This document shows positions 9,340 to 18,253 of a stretch of 64,000 nt of DNA, piece by piece. The position numbers and the translations under genes were made by a program. The notes under the pieces were generated by a model. It worked only from the letters and a program-made list of their open reading frames with translations. It did not search any database and was not told the origin of the DNA. Positions within the stretch are counted from its first letter, which is position 1. Each line of letters starts with the position of its first letter. The DNA is from Pseudonocardia alni. Its GTDB lineage: Bacteria; Actinomycetota; Actinomycetes; Mycobacteriales; Pseudonocardiaceae. Where the stretch lies: positions 5,456,001 through 5,520,000 of the forward strand of contig NZ_PHUJ01000003.1 in assembly GCF_002813375.1 (NCBI RefSeq), in the 5' to 3' direction.

Positions 9340-10326
9340 GTGCGCTACCTCGACGGTCCCGGTCCCGGTCCACGACGCTGGTCGGTGATGGGCCTGGGCA
9401 CCTGGCAGTTCGGCACGAGCGAGTGGGGCTACGGCGACGCGCTGGAGGCCGGGCGGATCGTCGCCCGCGCCCGCGAGCTGGGCGTCACCGTGTTCGACAC
9501 CGCGGAGCTCTACGGCCCGCTGCGCAGCGAGCGGATCCTCGGCGACGCGCTGCGCGCCTGCGGTGGCCCCGGGTGGCGCGACGACGTCGTGATCGCGACG
9601 AAGTTCTTCCCGGTCCTGCCCCTGGGCCCGGTGCTGCGGCACCGTGCGGCCGCCTCCGCCGCCAGGCTCGGGGTGACCGAGATCGACCTCTACCAGGTGC
9701 ACAAGCCGCACCCGCTGGTCGGCGACGCGTCGGCGATGCGTGGGATGGCCGAGCTGCAGCGGACCGGGCTGGTCCGCCACGCCGGCGTCTCGTCGTACAC
9801 GCTGGACCGCTGGCTGGCCGCGGAGGAGGCGCTCGGCGGACCCGTGCTGTCCAACCAGGTCGAGTTCAGCCTCCTGCGCCGCAGGCCCGTCGCGGCCCTC
9901 GTCCCGCACGCCGCCGCGCACGGCCGCATCGTGATGGCCTACAGCCCGCTCGCCCAGGGCCTGCTCACCGGCCGTTATGACGCCGGCCACCGGCCCACCA
10001 ACGCGGTGCGCCGCAGTAAGCCGGAGTGGCTGCCGGAGAACCTGGCCGCGCTGGCCCCGCTCACCGACGCTCTGCGCGACGTCGCCTCCGCGCACGACGC
10101 GACGCCGTCGCAGGTCGCGCTGGCGTGGGTGGTGTACCACCCGAACACGGTGGCGATCCCCGGTGCGTCGAGCGTGGCGCAGCTGGAGTCGAACGTGGCC
10201 GCGGCGGACATCGTGCTGACCTCCGACGAGTACGTCGGTCTCACCGCGGCCGCGCAGCGGGTCCGGCTGCGCACCGGACCCGCCACGCTGCCCGCCGTGG
10301 CCCGGGAGCTGCTGCGCTCCCGCTGA
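9340..10326 (+). CDS. Aldo/keto reductase
   Basis: The 328-aa NADPH-dependent oxidoreductase has the AKR barrel signatures: catalytic Asp and Tyr in VFDTAELYGP, Lys in VIATKFFPV, and His in YQVHKPHPL. The NADPH end is represented by AIPGASSVAQLESNVAA. It resembles the AKR11/12-type general reductases. GTG 9340 lies 50 bp after the transporter stop; it may be on the same transcript, though the spacing suggests its own signal. It converges on the dienelactone hydrolase with a 4-bp gap. Confidence 0.9.
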   Translation: MRYLDGPGPGPRRWSVMGLGTWQFGTSEWGYGDALEAGRIVARARELGVTVFDTAELYGPLRSERILGDALRACGGPGWRDDVVIATKFFPVLPLGPVLRHRAAASAARLGVTEIDLYQVHKPHPLVGDASAMRGMAELQRTGLVRHAGVSSYTLDRWLAAEEALGGPVLSNQVEFSLLRRRPVAALVPHAAAHGRIVMAYSPLAQGLLTGRYDAGHRPTNAVRRSKPEWLPENLAALAPLTDALRDVASAHDATPSQVALAWVVYHPNTVAIPGASSVAQLESNVAAADIVLTSDEYVGLTAAAQRVRLRTGPATLPAVARELLRSR

Positions 10327-10330
10327 GCCG

Positions 10331-11035
10331 CTACTTGACGTGCTCGCGCAGGAACTGCGTCGCGCGGGTCCACGCGATCTCGGCCTGCTCGGCGTCGTAG
10401 GTGCCCATGTGGTTCTCGTCGTTGAAGAACGCGTGCCCGGCCGGGTACTGCAGGAACTCCGGGCGGGTGCCGGACTCGGCCTGGATGCGGTCGGCGAGGG
10501 ACTCCACCGCGTCCGGCGGGGCCATGGTGTCCTCGGACCCGAAGTGGCCCTGCACGGCCGCGGTCAGGTTCGCGAACGACGGGTAGTCCTCCTTGAGCAC
10601 CCCGTAGAAGGGCACGGCGGCCGCGACCTTGTCGCCCTGCTGCGCGGCGAGGACCAGCACGAAGCCGCCGCCCATGCAGAAGCCGACCGCGCCGACGGCC
10701 GAGGAGGTGACGTCGTCGCGCCCGAGCAGGAACTCCACCGCCCCTGCCAGGTCGGTCGCGGCGCCGTTGACGGGCAGCTCACCCATCAGCGCCCCCGCCT
10801 CGTCGGAGTCGTGCGTGGTGCGCCCGCCGTACAGGTCGGGGGCGAGCGCGACGAATCCCTCGGCCGCGAACCGGTTCGTCACGTCGACGATGTGGTCGGT
10901 CAGGCCCCACCACTCCTGGATGACGATCAGGCCGGGTCCGGCCCCGGACTCGGGCAGGGCCAGGTAGCCGTGCGCGGTGTCGCCGCCGGAGGGGAAGGTG
11001 ACGTTCTGCGCGGGGTTCTCGTTGGTGTGTGCCAC
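10331..11035 (-). CDS. Dienelactone hydrolase family protein
   Basis: A 234-aa alpha/beta hydrolase. The Cys nucleophile lies in GFCMGGGF, with the conserved Glu in QEWWGL, the acid in GSEDTMAPP and the His in AGHAFFND. This Cys-Asp-His triad is that of carboxymethylenebutenolidase. No catechol or protocatechuate genes are near, so the physiological substrate is open. GTG 11035 precedes AHTNENPAQNV; the frame continues upstream but overlaps the promoter of the divergent FAD oxidoreductase. The two genes share a 120-bp divergent control region. Confidence 0.88.
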   Translation of the reverse strand: MAHTNENPAQNVTFPSGGDTAHGYLALPESGAGPGLIVIQEWWGLTDHIVDVTNRFAAEGFVALAPDLYGGRTTHDSDEAGALMGELPVNGAATDLAGAVEFLLGRDDVTSSAVGAVGFCMGGGFVLVLAAQQGDKVAAAVPFYGVLKEDYPSFANLTAAVQGHFGSEDTMAPPDAVESLADRIQAESGTRPEFLQYPAGHAFFNDENHMGTYDAEQAEIAWTRATQFLREHVK

Positions 11036-11130
11036 GGGCGCGATGACATCACGACGGTGCCGGTACCGCCCGCCGGGAAGATCGTTGCGTCCTGTGACGG
11101 AGGACCCTCCGTTAATCATGAGCGTCGCAA

Positions 11131-11148
11131 ACGATATGGGTCTATCGT
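11131..11148 (+). promoter_or_regulatory. Palindrome overlapping a leaderless -10 element
   Basis: A perfect inverted repeat ACGATA-N6-TATCGT occupies the site. Its right arm TATCGT fits a -10 hexamer and ends 7 nt before the ATG at 11156. A DNA-binding dimer here would control the FAD oxidoreductase/methyltransferase pair. No regulator gene is adjacent, so the trans factor is unknown. Confidence 0.5.
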
Positions 11149-11155
11149 CACCGCC

Positions 11156-12520
11156 ATGCTCGCCGGGACCGCCACCCGAACCGCGCACGACGCCGCGGTG
11201 GAGAACCTGCGCCGGGCGCGCGCCGGAGCCGGCGCCGTCCAGCTGGGGAAGCCGTCGTCGAACCTGTTCCGGTTCGGCGACCGCGACACCGGCGCCGCCG
11301 CGCGACGCCTCGACACCTCCGCGCTGGACGGTGTGCTCGGTGTGGACCCGGACCGGCGCACGGCCGAGGTCCAAGGGATGGCGACCTACGAGACCATCGT
11401 GGACGCCACCCTCGCCCACGGGCTGATGCCCCTGGTCGTCCCGCAGCTCAAGACCATCACCCTCGGCGGCGCGGTCACCGGGCTCGGGGTCGAGTCGACG
11501 TCGTTCCGCGACGGGCTGCCGCACGAGTCGGTGCTCGAGATGGACGTCCTCACCCCGGCCGGGGAGCTGCTGCACGTCACCCCCGACGGGGAGCACGCCG
11601 ACCTGTTCGCGGCGTTCCCCAACTCCTACGGCACGCTCGGCTACGCGGTCCGCCTGGTCGTCGAGCTGGCGCCCGTGAAGCCCTTCGTGAAGCTCACCCA
11701 CCACCGGTACGCGAGCGCCTCCGCCGCGTCGGCGGCGATCGAGCGGTTCGTGGCGGCGGGCGAGGTGGACTTCCTCGACGGTGTCGTGTTCGGCCCCGAC
11801 GAGCAGTACCTGACCACCGGGGAGTTCGTCGACGCCCCGATGCCGGGCGCCCGGATCTCCGACTACACCGGTCAGGAGGTGTTCTACCGGTCGCTGCAGC
11901 GCCGCCCGGTCGACCACCTCACCGTGCACGACTACCTGTGGCGCTGGGACACCGACTGGTTCTGGTGCTCGCGGGCGTTCGGCGTGCAGCACCCGGTGGT
12001 GCGCCGGTTCTGGCCACGCCGCCTGCGCCGCTCGGACGTCTACCGCCGTCTCGTCGCCCTCGACCAGCGTCACGGCGCGTCGAACCGGGTCCGGGAGGCC
12101 CTCGGCGGGACCGCCGAGGAGATGGTCGTGCAGGACGTGGAGATCCCGGTGGAGCGGCTCCCGGAGTTCCTCGAGTTCTTCCACCGGGAGATCCGGATCG
12201 AGCCGGTGTGGCTGTGCCCGCTGCAGCTGCGCGGGGAGCGGAGCTGGCCGCTGTACCCGATGGAGCCGGGCCGGCTCTACGTCAATGTCGGCTTCTGGTC
12301 CTCGGTGGCGGAGAAGCCGGGGGACCGGTGGGCACACAACCGGCTGATCGAGGAGTGTGTCGCCGACCTGGGCGGGCACAAGTCGCTGTACTCGACCGTG
12401 CACTACGGCGAGGACGAGTTCTGGTCGCACTACAACGGTGCGGCCTACCGGGCGGTGAAGCAGCGGTACGACCCGGACGGTCGGTCTCCCGACCTGTTCG
12501 CCAAGGTCACCGGCCGCTGA
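11156..12520 (+). CDS. FAD-binding oxidoreductase, probable 10-methylene fatty acyl reductase (TmsA/BfaA-like)
   Basis: The 454-aa protein has a PCMH-type FAD domain (residues ~55-200): LDGVLGVDPDRRTAEVQGMATY, then VPQLKTITLGGAVTGLGVE. The C-terminal half carries aromatic-rich sequence such as DYLWRWDTDWFWCS. It resembles DprE1/DHCR24-type oxidases. In actinobacteria a gene of this kind paired with a CFA-type methyltransferase makes 10-methyl branched fatty acids: the methyltransferase adds a methylene to oleoyl phospholipid and this enzyme reduces it. Here the methyltransferase follows after 38 bp on the same strand. The role is inferred from the pair; the family is secure. Confidence 0.8.
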   Translation: MLAGTATRTAHDAAVENLRRARAGAGAVQLGKPSSNLFRFGDRDTGAAARRLDTSALDGVLGVDPDRRTAEVQGMATYETIVDATLAHGLMPLVVPQLKTITLGGAVTGLGVESTSFRDGLPHESVLEMDVLTPAGELLHVTPDGEHADLFAAFPNSYGTLGYAVRLVVELAPVKPFVKLTHHRYASASAASAAIERFVAAGEVDFLDGVVFGPDEQYLTTGEFVDAPMPGARISDYTGQEVFYRSLQRRPVDHLTVHDYLWRWDTDWFWCSRAFGVQHPVVRRFWPRRLRRSDVYRRLVALDQRHGASNRVREALGGTAEEMVVQDVEIPVERLPEFLEFFHREIRIEPVWLCPLQLRGERSWPLYPMEPGRLYVNVGFWSSVAEKPGDRWAHNRLIEECVADLGGHKSLYSTVHYGEDEFWSHYNGAAYRAVKQRYDPDGRSPDLFAKVTGR

Positions 12521-12558
12521 CGAGCGCACCGCGGGGATCGACAGGGGAGGGATCGGCG

Positions 12559-13836
12559 ATGACAGGAGTACTGGAACGGCGGGCCGCGACGACCGAGCCG
12601 GTGGCGGGGATCCTGTCCCACGTCCTGGGTTCCACGCGTGAGCTGCGGGTGGAGGGGTTCGACGGGTCGCGGTCGGGGCCCGACGACGCCCCGGTCACGT
12701 TGCGGGTCAAATCGCCCCGGGCGCTGGCCCGGCTGGTGAGCGCCCCGGGCTCGCTCGGGCTGGCCCGGGCGTACGTGACCGAGGAGCTCGACGTGGAGGG
12801 GGACCTCTACACCGCGCTGCGGGCGATGGCCGAGGTGACGTTGCACTCGATCCCGCGCCGGGAGCAGCTGTGGCTGGCGCGCCGGCTGCTGCCCTACTGG
12901 CGCGAGCACCGGATGCCGCCGCCCGACCTGGAGGCCCGCCCCAAGGGGCTGCTGCACTCCAAGCGGCGCGACTCGCAGGCCATCTCGCACCACTACGACG
13001 TGTCCAACCGGTTCTACGAGTTCGTGCTCGGGCCGTCGATGACCTACACCTGCGCGGCCTACCCCGACGCCGACGCGTCGCTGGAGACCGCACAGGCCAC
13101 CAAGTACGAGCTGGTGGCGACCAAGCTGGACCTGAAGCCGGGGATGCGGCTGCTCGACGTCGGCTGCGGCTGGGGCGGCATGGTCCGCCACGCCGCCCGC
13201 GAGCACGGCGTCCGCGCGCTCGGGGTGACCCTGTCCCGCGAGCAGGCCGCCTGGGCGCAGGAGGCCATCGAGCGGGAGGGCCTGTCCGAGCTGGCCGAGG
13301 TCCGGCACCTCGACTACCGCGACGTCCCCGACGGCGTCTACGACGCGGTGTCCTCGATCGGCCTGACCGAGCACATCGGCAAGGCCAACCTGGACTCCTA
13401 CTTCGCGTCGATGTACGCCAAGCTCCGGCCGGGCGGGCGGATGCTGAACCACTGCATCACCCAGCCGCACCGGCCCGACCACCGTCACACCGACCCGTTC
13501 ATCCACCGTTACGTGTTCCCCGACGGGGAGCTGGAGCCGGTCGCGGCGCTGGTGGACGCGATGAACGAGGCCGGCTTCGAGATCCGGCACGAGGAGAACC
13601 TGCGCGAGCACTACGCCATGACGCTGCGGGACTGGGGCGCGAACCTGGAGCGCAACTGGACCGACGCCGTCGCCGAGGTCGGTGTCGGGCGGGCCCGGGT
13701 GTGGCGGCTCTACATGGCAGCGTGCCGGCTGGGCTTCGAGCTGAACAACATCCAGCTGCACCAGGTGCTGGGTGTGAAGCTCGCCGACGGCGGGGCCGCC
13801 GGGTTCCCGCTGCGCGGGGAGCACGGGGCGTACTAG
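12559..13836 (+). CDS. CFA-family SAM methyltransferase, probable fatty acyl C10 methyltransferase (TmsB/BfaB-like)
   Basis: A 425-aa cyclopropane-fatty-acid synthase relative. The SAM site is LLDVGCGWGGMVRHAA (residues ~197-212). Family landmarks are SHHYDVSNRFYEFVLGPSMTYT and LTEHIGKANLDSYF, with the lipid-binding N-terminal domain in residues 1-130. With the preceding FAD oxidoreductase it matches the operon for tuberculostearic-type 10-methyl fatty acids; alone it could be a cyclopropane synthase. ATG 12559 follows a GGGGAGG ribosome site. It overlaps the convergent kinase gene by 4 bp at the stops. Confidence 0.85.
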   Translation: MTGVLERRAATTEPVAGILSHVLGSTRELRVEGFDGSRSGPDDAPVTLRVKSPRALARLVSAPGSLGLARAYVTEELDVEGDLYTALRAMAEVTLHSIPRREQLWLARRLLPYWREHRMPPPDLEARPKGLLHSKRRDSQAISHHYDVSNRFYEFVLGPSMTYTCAAYPDADASLETAQATKYELVATKLDLKPGMRLLDVGCGWGGMVRHAAREHGVRALGVTLSREQAAWAQEAIEREGLSELAEVRHLDYRDVPDGVYDAVSSIGLTEHIGKANLDSYFASMYAKLRPGGRMLNHCITQPHRPDHRHTDPFIHRYVFPDGELEPVAALVDAMNEAGFEIRHEENLREHYAMTLRDWGANLERNWTDAVAEVGVGRARVWRLYMAACRLGFELNNIQLHQVLGVKLADGGAAGFPLRGEHGAY

Positions 13837-14693
13837 GGGAGTCGGCGGAGACGGCGCGCGGCCGCGACGGCCTGCGCGCCGTACCCGCCCCCGAACAGCA
13901 CGGCGTGCACCAGCAGCGGGAACAGCTGGTGCAGGTGGACCCGCTCGCGCCACCCGTCGGCGAGCGGGGAGTGCTCGTCGTAGGCGGCGAGGACGACGTC
14001 GAGGTGCGGCAGCCCGAACAGGTCCAGCATCGCGAGGTCGGACTCGCGGTGGCCGCCGTGCGCGGCCGGGTCGATCAGCCACGCAGCGCCGTCGCCGCCC
14101 CCGTCGCCCGACCAGAGCACGTTGCCGGACCAGAGGTCGCCGTGCAGCCGGGCCGGCGGCTCGTCCGGACCGGCCAGGGCACCGATCCGCCCGCACACGT
14201 CGTCGACGGCGGCGGCGCCGGCCGGGTCGAGGGCGCCGCGGTCCCGGGCGGCCCGCAGGTAGGGCAGCACCCGGTCGGTGGCGAACCAGTCGGCCCACGG
14301 GCCGTCGTGCGGACGGTTCTCCATCCGCGTGTGCCCGATCCACGCCCGCGCCGGCCCGCCCGGCGGCGGGGCACCGAACGCGTCGGCGCCCGCGGCGTGC
14401 AGCGTCGCCAGCTCCCGGCCGAACCGCTCCGCGGCGCCGGGCGTCGCCCGGCCCGGGGGGACGAGCTCGGTGACCAGGACCGCGTCGTCGGCGCCGAGCA
14501 CACGGGGGACCGGCGGTCCGCCCGGCACCGCGATCCAGCGCATCCCGGCGGCCTCGGCCGGGGCCGCGCCCGGGTCCGCCGAGGCGTCCTTGACCACGAC
14601 GACGGTGCCGTCGTCCAGGGTCGCGTGCGGGGGGTGCCCGGCCGGCCCGTCGCGCACCGCACGACCGGTCAGCCGGGCGACGCGGTCGGTCAT
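13833..14693 (-). CDS. Fructosamine/ketosamine-3-kinase family protein
   Basis: The 286-aa kinase-fold protein carries the APH/FN3K catalytic loop HGDLWSGNVL and the metal-binding IDPAAHGGHRESDLAM. The nucleotide-binding lysine is in TVVVVKDAS. Such enzymes phosphorylate Amadori adducts on proteins so that glycation is reversed. ATG 14693 overlaps the stop of the LMW phosphatase gene (ATGA). Pairing of FN3K with a LMW phosphatase is common in bacteria; one idea is that the phosphatase acts in the same deglycation route, but this is inference. Confidence 0.88.
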   Translation of the reverse strand: MTDRVARLTGRAVRDGPAGHPPHATLDDGTVVVVKDASADPGAAPAEAAGMRWIAVPGGPPVPRVLGADDAVLVTELVPPGRATPGAAERFGRELATLHAAGADAFGAPPPGGPARAWIGHTRMENRPHDGPWADWFATDRVLPYLRAARDRGALDPAGAAAVDDVCGRIGALAGPDEPPARLHGDLWSGNVLWSGDGGGDGAAWLIDPAAHGGHRESDLAMLDLFGLPHLDVVLAAYDEHSPLADGWRERVHLHQLFPLLVHAVLFGGGYGAQAVAAARRLRRLP

Positions 14694-15148
14694 GCGTTCC
14701 GGGTGACGTGCTCGACCAGGCCCGGCATCGCCGCGACGATCATGGCGTGGACCTCGGCGAACCCGTCCGGGCCGCCGTAGTAGGGGTCGGGCACCTCGGC
14801 ACCCGCGGGGGCTGCCGGGTCGAACGAGCGCAGCAGTCGGACCCGCTTGGGATCGGGCACCGACTGCTCGAGGGTCCGCAGGTGCCCCATGTCCAGCGCC
14901 ACCAGCAGGTCCGCGGAGAGGATCTCCGAGTCGACCTGGCGGGCGCTGTGGGCGGTGTCGTGACCGTGCTCGGCCAGCACCTGGGCGGCGCGCTCGTCCA
15001 TGGGCTGCCCGATGTGCCAGTGGCCGGTCCCGGCGCTGGTCACGCGCACCCGGTCGGCCAGCCCGGCGGCCTCGACCTCGGCGGCGAGGATCTTCTCGGC
15101 GATCGGGGACCGGCAGATGTTGCCGGTACAGACGAAGACGACGTTCAC
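14690..15148 (-). CDS. Low-molecular-weight protein tyrosine phosphatase
   Basis: The 152-aa phosphatase has the P-loop CTGNICRSP at residues 7-15 and the general-acid segment DPYYGG near residue 120. It resembles PtpA/YwlE-type enzymes that dephosphorylate Tyr or Arg. GTG 15148 is chosen because a GGAGGAA site lies 9 nt upstream and MNVVFVCTGN is the normal family start; an upstream ATG at 15217 adds unrelated residues. It is the first gene of a two-gene operon with the ketosamine kinase and is divergent from the cobC-like gene, as ptpA lies near that block in mycobacteria. Confidence 0.93.
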   Translation of the reverse strand: MNVVFVCTGNICRSPIAEKILAAEVEAAGLADRVRVTSAGTGHWHIGQPMDERAAQVLAEHGHDTAHSARQVDSEILSADLLVALDMGHLRTLEQSVPDPKRVRLLRSFDPAAPAGAEVPDPYYGGPDGFAEVHAMIVAAMPGLVEHVTRNA

Positions 15149-15243
15149 TGCGACGTTCCTCCGGGGAGCGGGGGCACCGACGTCGACCCTGACGCTCGGG
15201 TGTGGTGGCCGGGCCATTGTCCACCGCGCACCGGTGCGCGCCG

Positions 15244-15249
15244 TAGGGT
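15244..15249 (+). promoter_or_regulatory. Probable leaderless -10 element for the cobC-like operon
   Basis: TAGGGT ends 6 nt before the ATG at 15256 and no purine-rich ribosome site is present. The spacing matches other leaderless starts in the window. Confidence 0.42.
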
Positions 15250-15255
15250 GGCCCG

Positions 15256-16347
15256 ATGCCGTTCGATCACCATGCGGCCGGGACGGATCACGCGGGCGGG
15301 CACGACCTGCGGCACCACGGCGACGCCGAGGCCACCGACGGGCTCGTCGACTTCGCCGTCAACGTGATCGGCGACGGCCCCCCGCCCTGGCTGCGGGACC
15401 GGCTCGTCGCGACCCTGGACGGTCTCGGCCGCTACCCGCGGGCCGACCACGACGCCCGCGCCCGCGCCACCGTCGCGGCGCGGCACGGCCGCCACGCGGA
15501 CGAGGTGCTGGTGCTCGCGGGCAGCGCGGAGGGATTCGCGCTGCTCCCGTCGCTGCGCCCCCGGCTCGCTGCCGTCGTGCACCCCGGGTTCACCGAGCCG
15601 GAGGCCGCGCTGCGCGGCGGCGGGGTGGACGTGGTGCGGGTGCTGACCGACGCCGCGACCGGGCACGCGCTCGACCCGGCCGCGGTGCCCGAGGAGGCCG
15701 ACCTCGTCGTCGTCGGGAACCCGACGAACCCCACCGGGGTGCTGCACCCGGCCGCCGCGCTGCGCGCGCTCGCCCGCCCGGGACGGACCGTGCTCGTCGA
15801 CGAGGCGTTCGCCGACGCCGTCCCCGGCGAGCCGGAGACACTCGCCGGCGACGCCGGCGTGCCCGGCCTGCTGGTGTTCCGCTCGCTGACCAAGACCTGG
15901 GCGCTGGCCGGGCTGCGCGCCGGCTACGCGCTCGGCGCCCCCGAGCTGCTGGCCCGGCTCGCCGCGACCCGCCCGCTGTGGCCGGTCTCCACCCCCGCCC
16001 TGGAGGCGGTCATCGCCTGCTGCGAGCCCGATGCGGTCTCCGCCGCGGACCGGACGGCCCGCGAGCTCGCCGCACACCGCGTCTCCATGGCCGCGGCGCT
16101 GTCGGGCCTCGACGGCGTCGGCGTGTCGGCGGGGCCCGCCCCGTACCTGCTGCTGCACCTGCCCGACGGCACCGGCGAGGCGGTGCGGCGCATGCTGCGC
16201 GAGGCCGGGATCGCGGTGCGCCGCGGCGACACCTTCCCCGGTCTCGGGCCCGACCACCTGCGCGTCGCGGTCCGCCCGCCGGAGACGGTCCGCCGCCTCG
16301 TCGAGTCCCTCGACGCCGCACTGCGCCGGCTGGCGGTGTCGGCGTGA
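15256..16347 (+). CDS. cobC: Histidinol-phosphate/threonine-phosphate aminotransferase-like PLP enzyme (CobC, Rv2231c-like)
   Basis: A 363-aa fold-type I aminotransferase homologue. The PLP segment VVVGNPTNPTGVLHP and the lysine in RSLTKTWALAGLRAGY are clear. CobC/CobD decarboxylates threonine phosphate to aminopropanol phosphate for cobalamin; the mycobacterial counterpart in the same gene order is named cobC. No other cobalamin gene is visible here, so the role rests on synteny. It starts a run of four genes, each overlapping the next by 4 bp. Confidence 0.78.
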   Translation: MPFDHHAAGTDHAGGHDLRHHGDAEATDGLVDFAVNVIGDGPPPWLRDRLVATLDGLGRYPRADHDARARATVAARHGRHADEVLVLAGSAEGFALLPSLRPRLAAVVHPGFTEPEAALRGGGVDVVRVLTDAATGHALDPAAVPEEADLVVVGNPTNPTGVLHPAAALRALARPGRTVLVDEAFADAVPGEPETLAGDAGVPGLLVFRSLTKTWALAGLRAGYALGAPELLARLAATRPLWPVSTPALEAVIACCEPDAVSAADRTARELAAHRVSMAAALSGLDGVGVSAGPAPYLLLHLPDGTGEAVRRMLREAGIAVRRGDTFPGLGPDHLRVAVRPPETVRRLVESLDAALRRLAVSA

Positions 16348-17531
16348 GCACGGTGCGCGACGTCGTCGCCGCCCTCGACGCCGCCTACCCGCCCCGGCTG
16401 GCCATGGACTGGGACGCGGTCGGCCTGGTCTGCGGCGACCCCGACGACACCGTCTCCCGGGTGCTGTTCGCCGTCGACCCCACCCCGGAGACCGTCGACG
16501 AGGCGATCTCCTCCGGCGCCCAGCTGCTGGTCACCCACCACCCACTGCTGCTCCGCGGGGTGCACGGCGTCGGCGCCGACACCCCCAAGGGCGCCCTGCT
16601 GCACCGGCTGATCCGGGCCGGGGTCGCGCTGTTCACCGCGCACACCAACGCCGACGTCGCCGACCCGGGCGTCTCCGACGCGCTCGCCGCCGCCCTCGGG
16701 CTGACCGTGTCCGGCCCGCTGGAACCGGAGCCCGGCCCGGCCCTGGACAAGATCGTCACGTTCGTGCCGGTCGGCCCGTCGATCGCCGCCGTGCACACCG
16801 CCCTGTCCGACGCCGGTGCCGGCGCGATCGGCAACTACTCGCACTGCTCGTTCGCCACCGCCGGGACCGGCCAGTTCCTTCCCCTCGACGGCGCCGCCCC
16901 GGTCATCGGGTCGGTCGGCCGCCTGGAGCGCGTCGCGGAGACCCGGCTGGAGATGGTGCTGCCCCGGTCGCGGCGCCGCGACGTCGTCGCCGCGCTGCGG
17001 GCCGCGCACCCCTACGAGGAACCGGCCTTCGACCTGCTGGAGATGGCGCCGCTGCCGTCGTCGCTGGGGCTGGGCCGGGTCGGCGAGCTCACCGCCGCCG
17101 AGCCGTTCGCGGCATTCACCCGCCGGGTCGCCGCGGCGCTGCCCGCCACCGCATGGGGGGTGCGCGGTGCCGGGGACCCGGAGCGCCCGATCCGCCGGGT
17201 CGCGGTCTGCGGCGGCGCCGGGGACTCGGCCCTGGACTCGGCCGCCCGGGCCGGCGTCGACGCGTTCGTCACCGCCGACCTGCGCCACCACCCCGCGTCC
17301 GAGCACGCGCTCGCCGGGACCGGCCCCGGCGGCCCGACCCCCGCGCTGGTCGACGTCGCCCACTGGGCCTCGGAGTGGCCGTGGTGCGGGCAGGCGGCCG
17401 GGGTCGTGGCCGAGGCCCTCGCAGGTAGCGTCTCGGTCGCGGTCTCGCGGGCCCGTACCGACCCCTGGACCACCGCCGCCCCGAGCAGCGGATCCGACAC
17501 GACAGCAGGACAACCGGAGGCGAGTGCATGA
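16344..17531 (+). CDS. NIF3-like dinuclear metal protein (DUF34)
   Basis: A 395-aa protein of the NIF3/YbgI family. Metal-site motifs are VTHHPLLLRG, TAHTNADVADPG and, near the C-terminus, VDVAHWASEW. The middle holds the YqfO-type insertion ending HPYEEPAFDLLEM, which explains the length beyond 250 aa. The family is widely conserved and forms hexamers, but its reaction is unsettled (it is sometimes misnamed GTP cyclohydrolase 1 type 2). GTG 16344 overlaps the cobC stop, and its own stop overlaps the next ATG. Confidence 0.9.
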   Translation: MSTVRDVVAALDAAYPPRLAMDWDAVGLVCGDPDDTVSRVLFAVDPTPETVDEAISSGAQLLVTHHPLLLRGVHGVGADTPKGALLHRLIRAGVALFTAHTNADVADPGVSDALAAALGLTVSGPLEPEPGPALDKIVTFVPVGPSIAAVHTALSDAGAGAIGNYSHCSFATAGTGQFLPLDGAAPVIGSVGRLERVAETRLEMVLPRSRRRDVVAALRAAHPYEEPAFDLLEMAPLPSSLGLGRVGELTAAEPFAAFTRRVAAALPATAWGVRGAGDPERPIRRVAVCGGAGDSALDSAARAGVDAFVTADLRHHPASEHALAGTGPGGPTPALVDVAHWASEWPWCGQAAGVVAEALAGSVSVAVSRARTDPWTTAAPSSGSDTTAGQPEASA

Positions 17532-18253
17532 AGGCCGATCCCACCGCGCAGGCGAAGCTGGTGACGCTGGCCGAGGTGGACGCCGAGATCGGCCGGCTCA
17601 CCCACCGGCGCTCGACGCTGCCCGAACTCGCGCAGCTGGACGAGGCCGAGCAGCGGGTCCGTGCGGCGCGCGACGCCCTGGTCCGCGCCGAGACCCGCGC
17701 CGGTGACCTCGACCGCGACATCGCCCGGCTCGAACGCGACATCGACGGTGTCCGGGCCCGCACCGAGCGCGACCACACCCTGCTCGCCGGCTCGGGCATC
17801 TCCGCGAAGCAGGCCACCGAGCTGCAGCACGAACTCGACACCCTCGCCCGCCGCCAGGGCGTCCTGGAGGACGAGCAGCTGGGGATCATGGAGGAGCGCG
17901 AGGCCGTCGGGATCGAGCTCGACCACGCCCGCGGCGAGCTGGCCGAGGCCGAGACCGCCCTCGGCGAGGTGACCGCGAAGCGCGAGTCCGCCGAGGGCGA
18001 CATCGACGCCACCCGCGCCGGGCGCGACCGCGCCCGCACCGAGGTCGTCGCCGCGTTGCCCGCGGACCTGCTCGCCGACTACGAGCGCATCCGCGCCGGC
18101 GGCCGGGTCGCGGCCGGACAGCTGCGCGAGTCCCGCTGCGGCGCGTGCCGGCTCGAGCTCGACCGGACCTTCCTCGGGCAGGTCCGCACGGCGGCCGCCG
18201 ACGAGGTCGTCCACTGCGAGGAGTGCGGCGCGATCCTGGTGCGTGGCAGGTGA
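17528..18253 (+). CDS. Coiled-coil zinc-ribbon protein (Rv2229c-like)
   Basis: This 241-aa protein is almost wholly charged alpha helix in residues ~10-190, with heptad-like Leu/Ala spacing, followed by a C4 zinc ribbon: CGACRLEL and CEECGAIL. Homologues lie next to NIF3 genes in many bacteria and structurally resemble tethering or nucleic-acid-binding proteins; function is unknown. Overlapping start and stop codons on both sides mean it is expressed at a fixed ratio with NIF3 and the RNase H protein. Confidence 0.88.
   Translation: MKADPTAQAKLVTLAEVDAEIGRLTHRRSTLPELAQLDEAEQRVRAARDALVRAETRAGDLDRDIARLERDIDGVRARTERDHTLLAGSGISAKQATELQHELDTLARRQGVLEDEQLGIMEEREAVGIELDHARGELAEAETALGEVTAKRESAEGDIDATRAGRDRARTEVVAALPADLLADYERIRAGGRVAAGQLRESRCGACRLELDRTFLGQVRTAAADEVVHCEECGAILVRGR

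Noticed and set aside
16344..17531. GTP cyclohydrolase annotation for the NIF3 protein
   Set aside because: The motifs are those of DUF34/NIF3; the cyclohydrolase label is not supported by FolE-type active-site residues.
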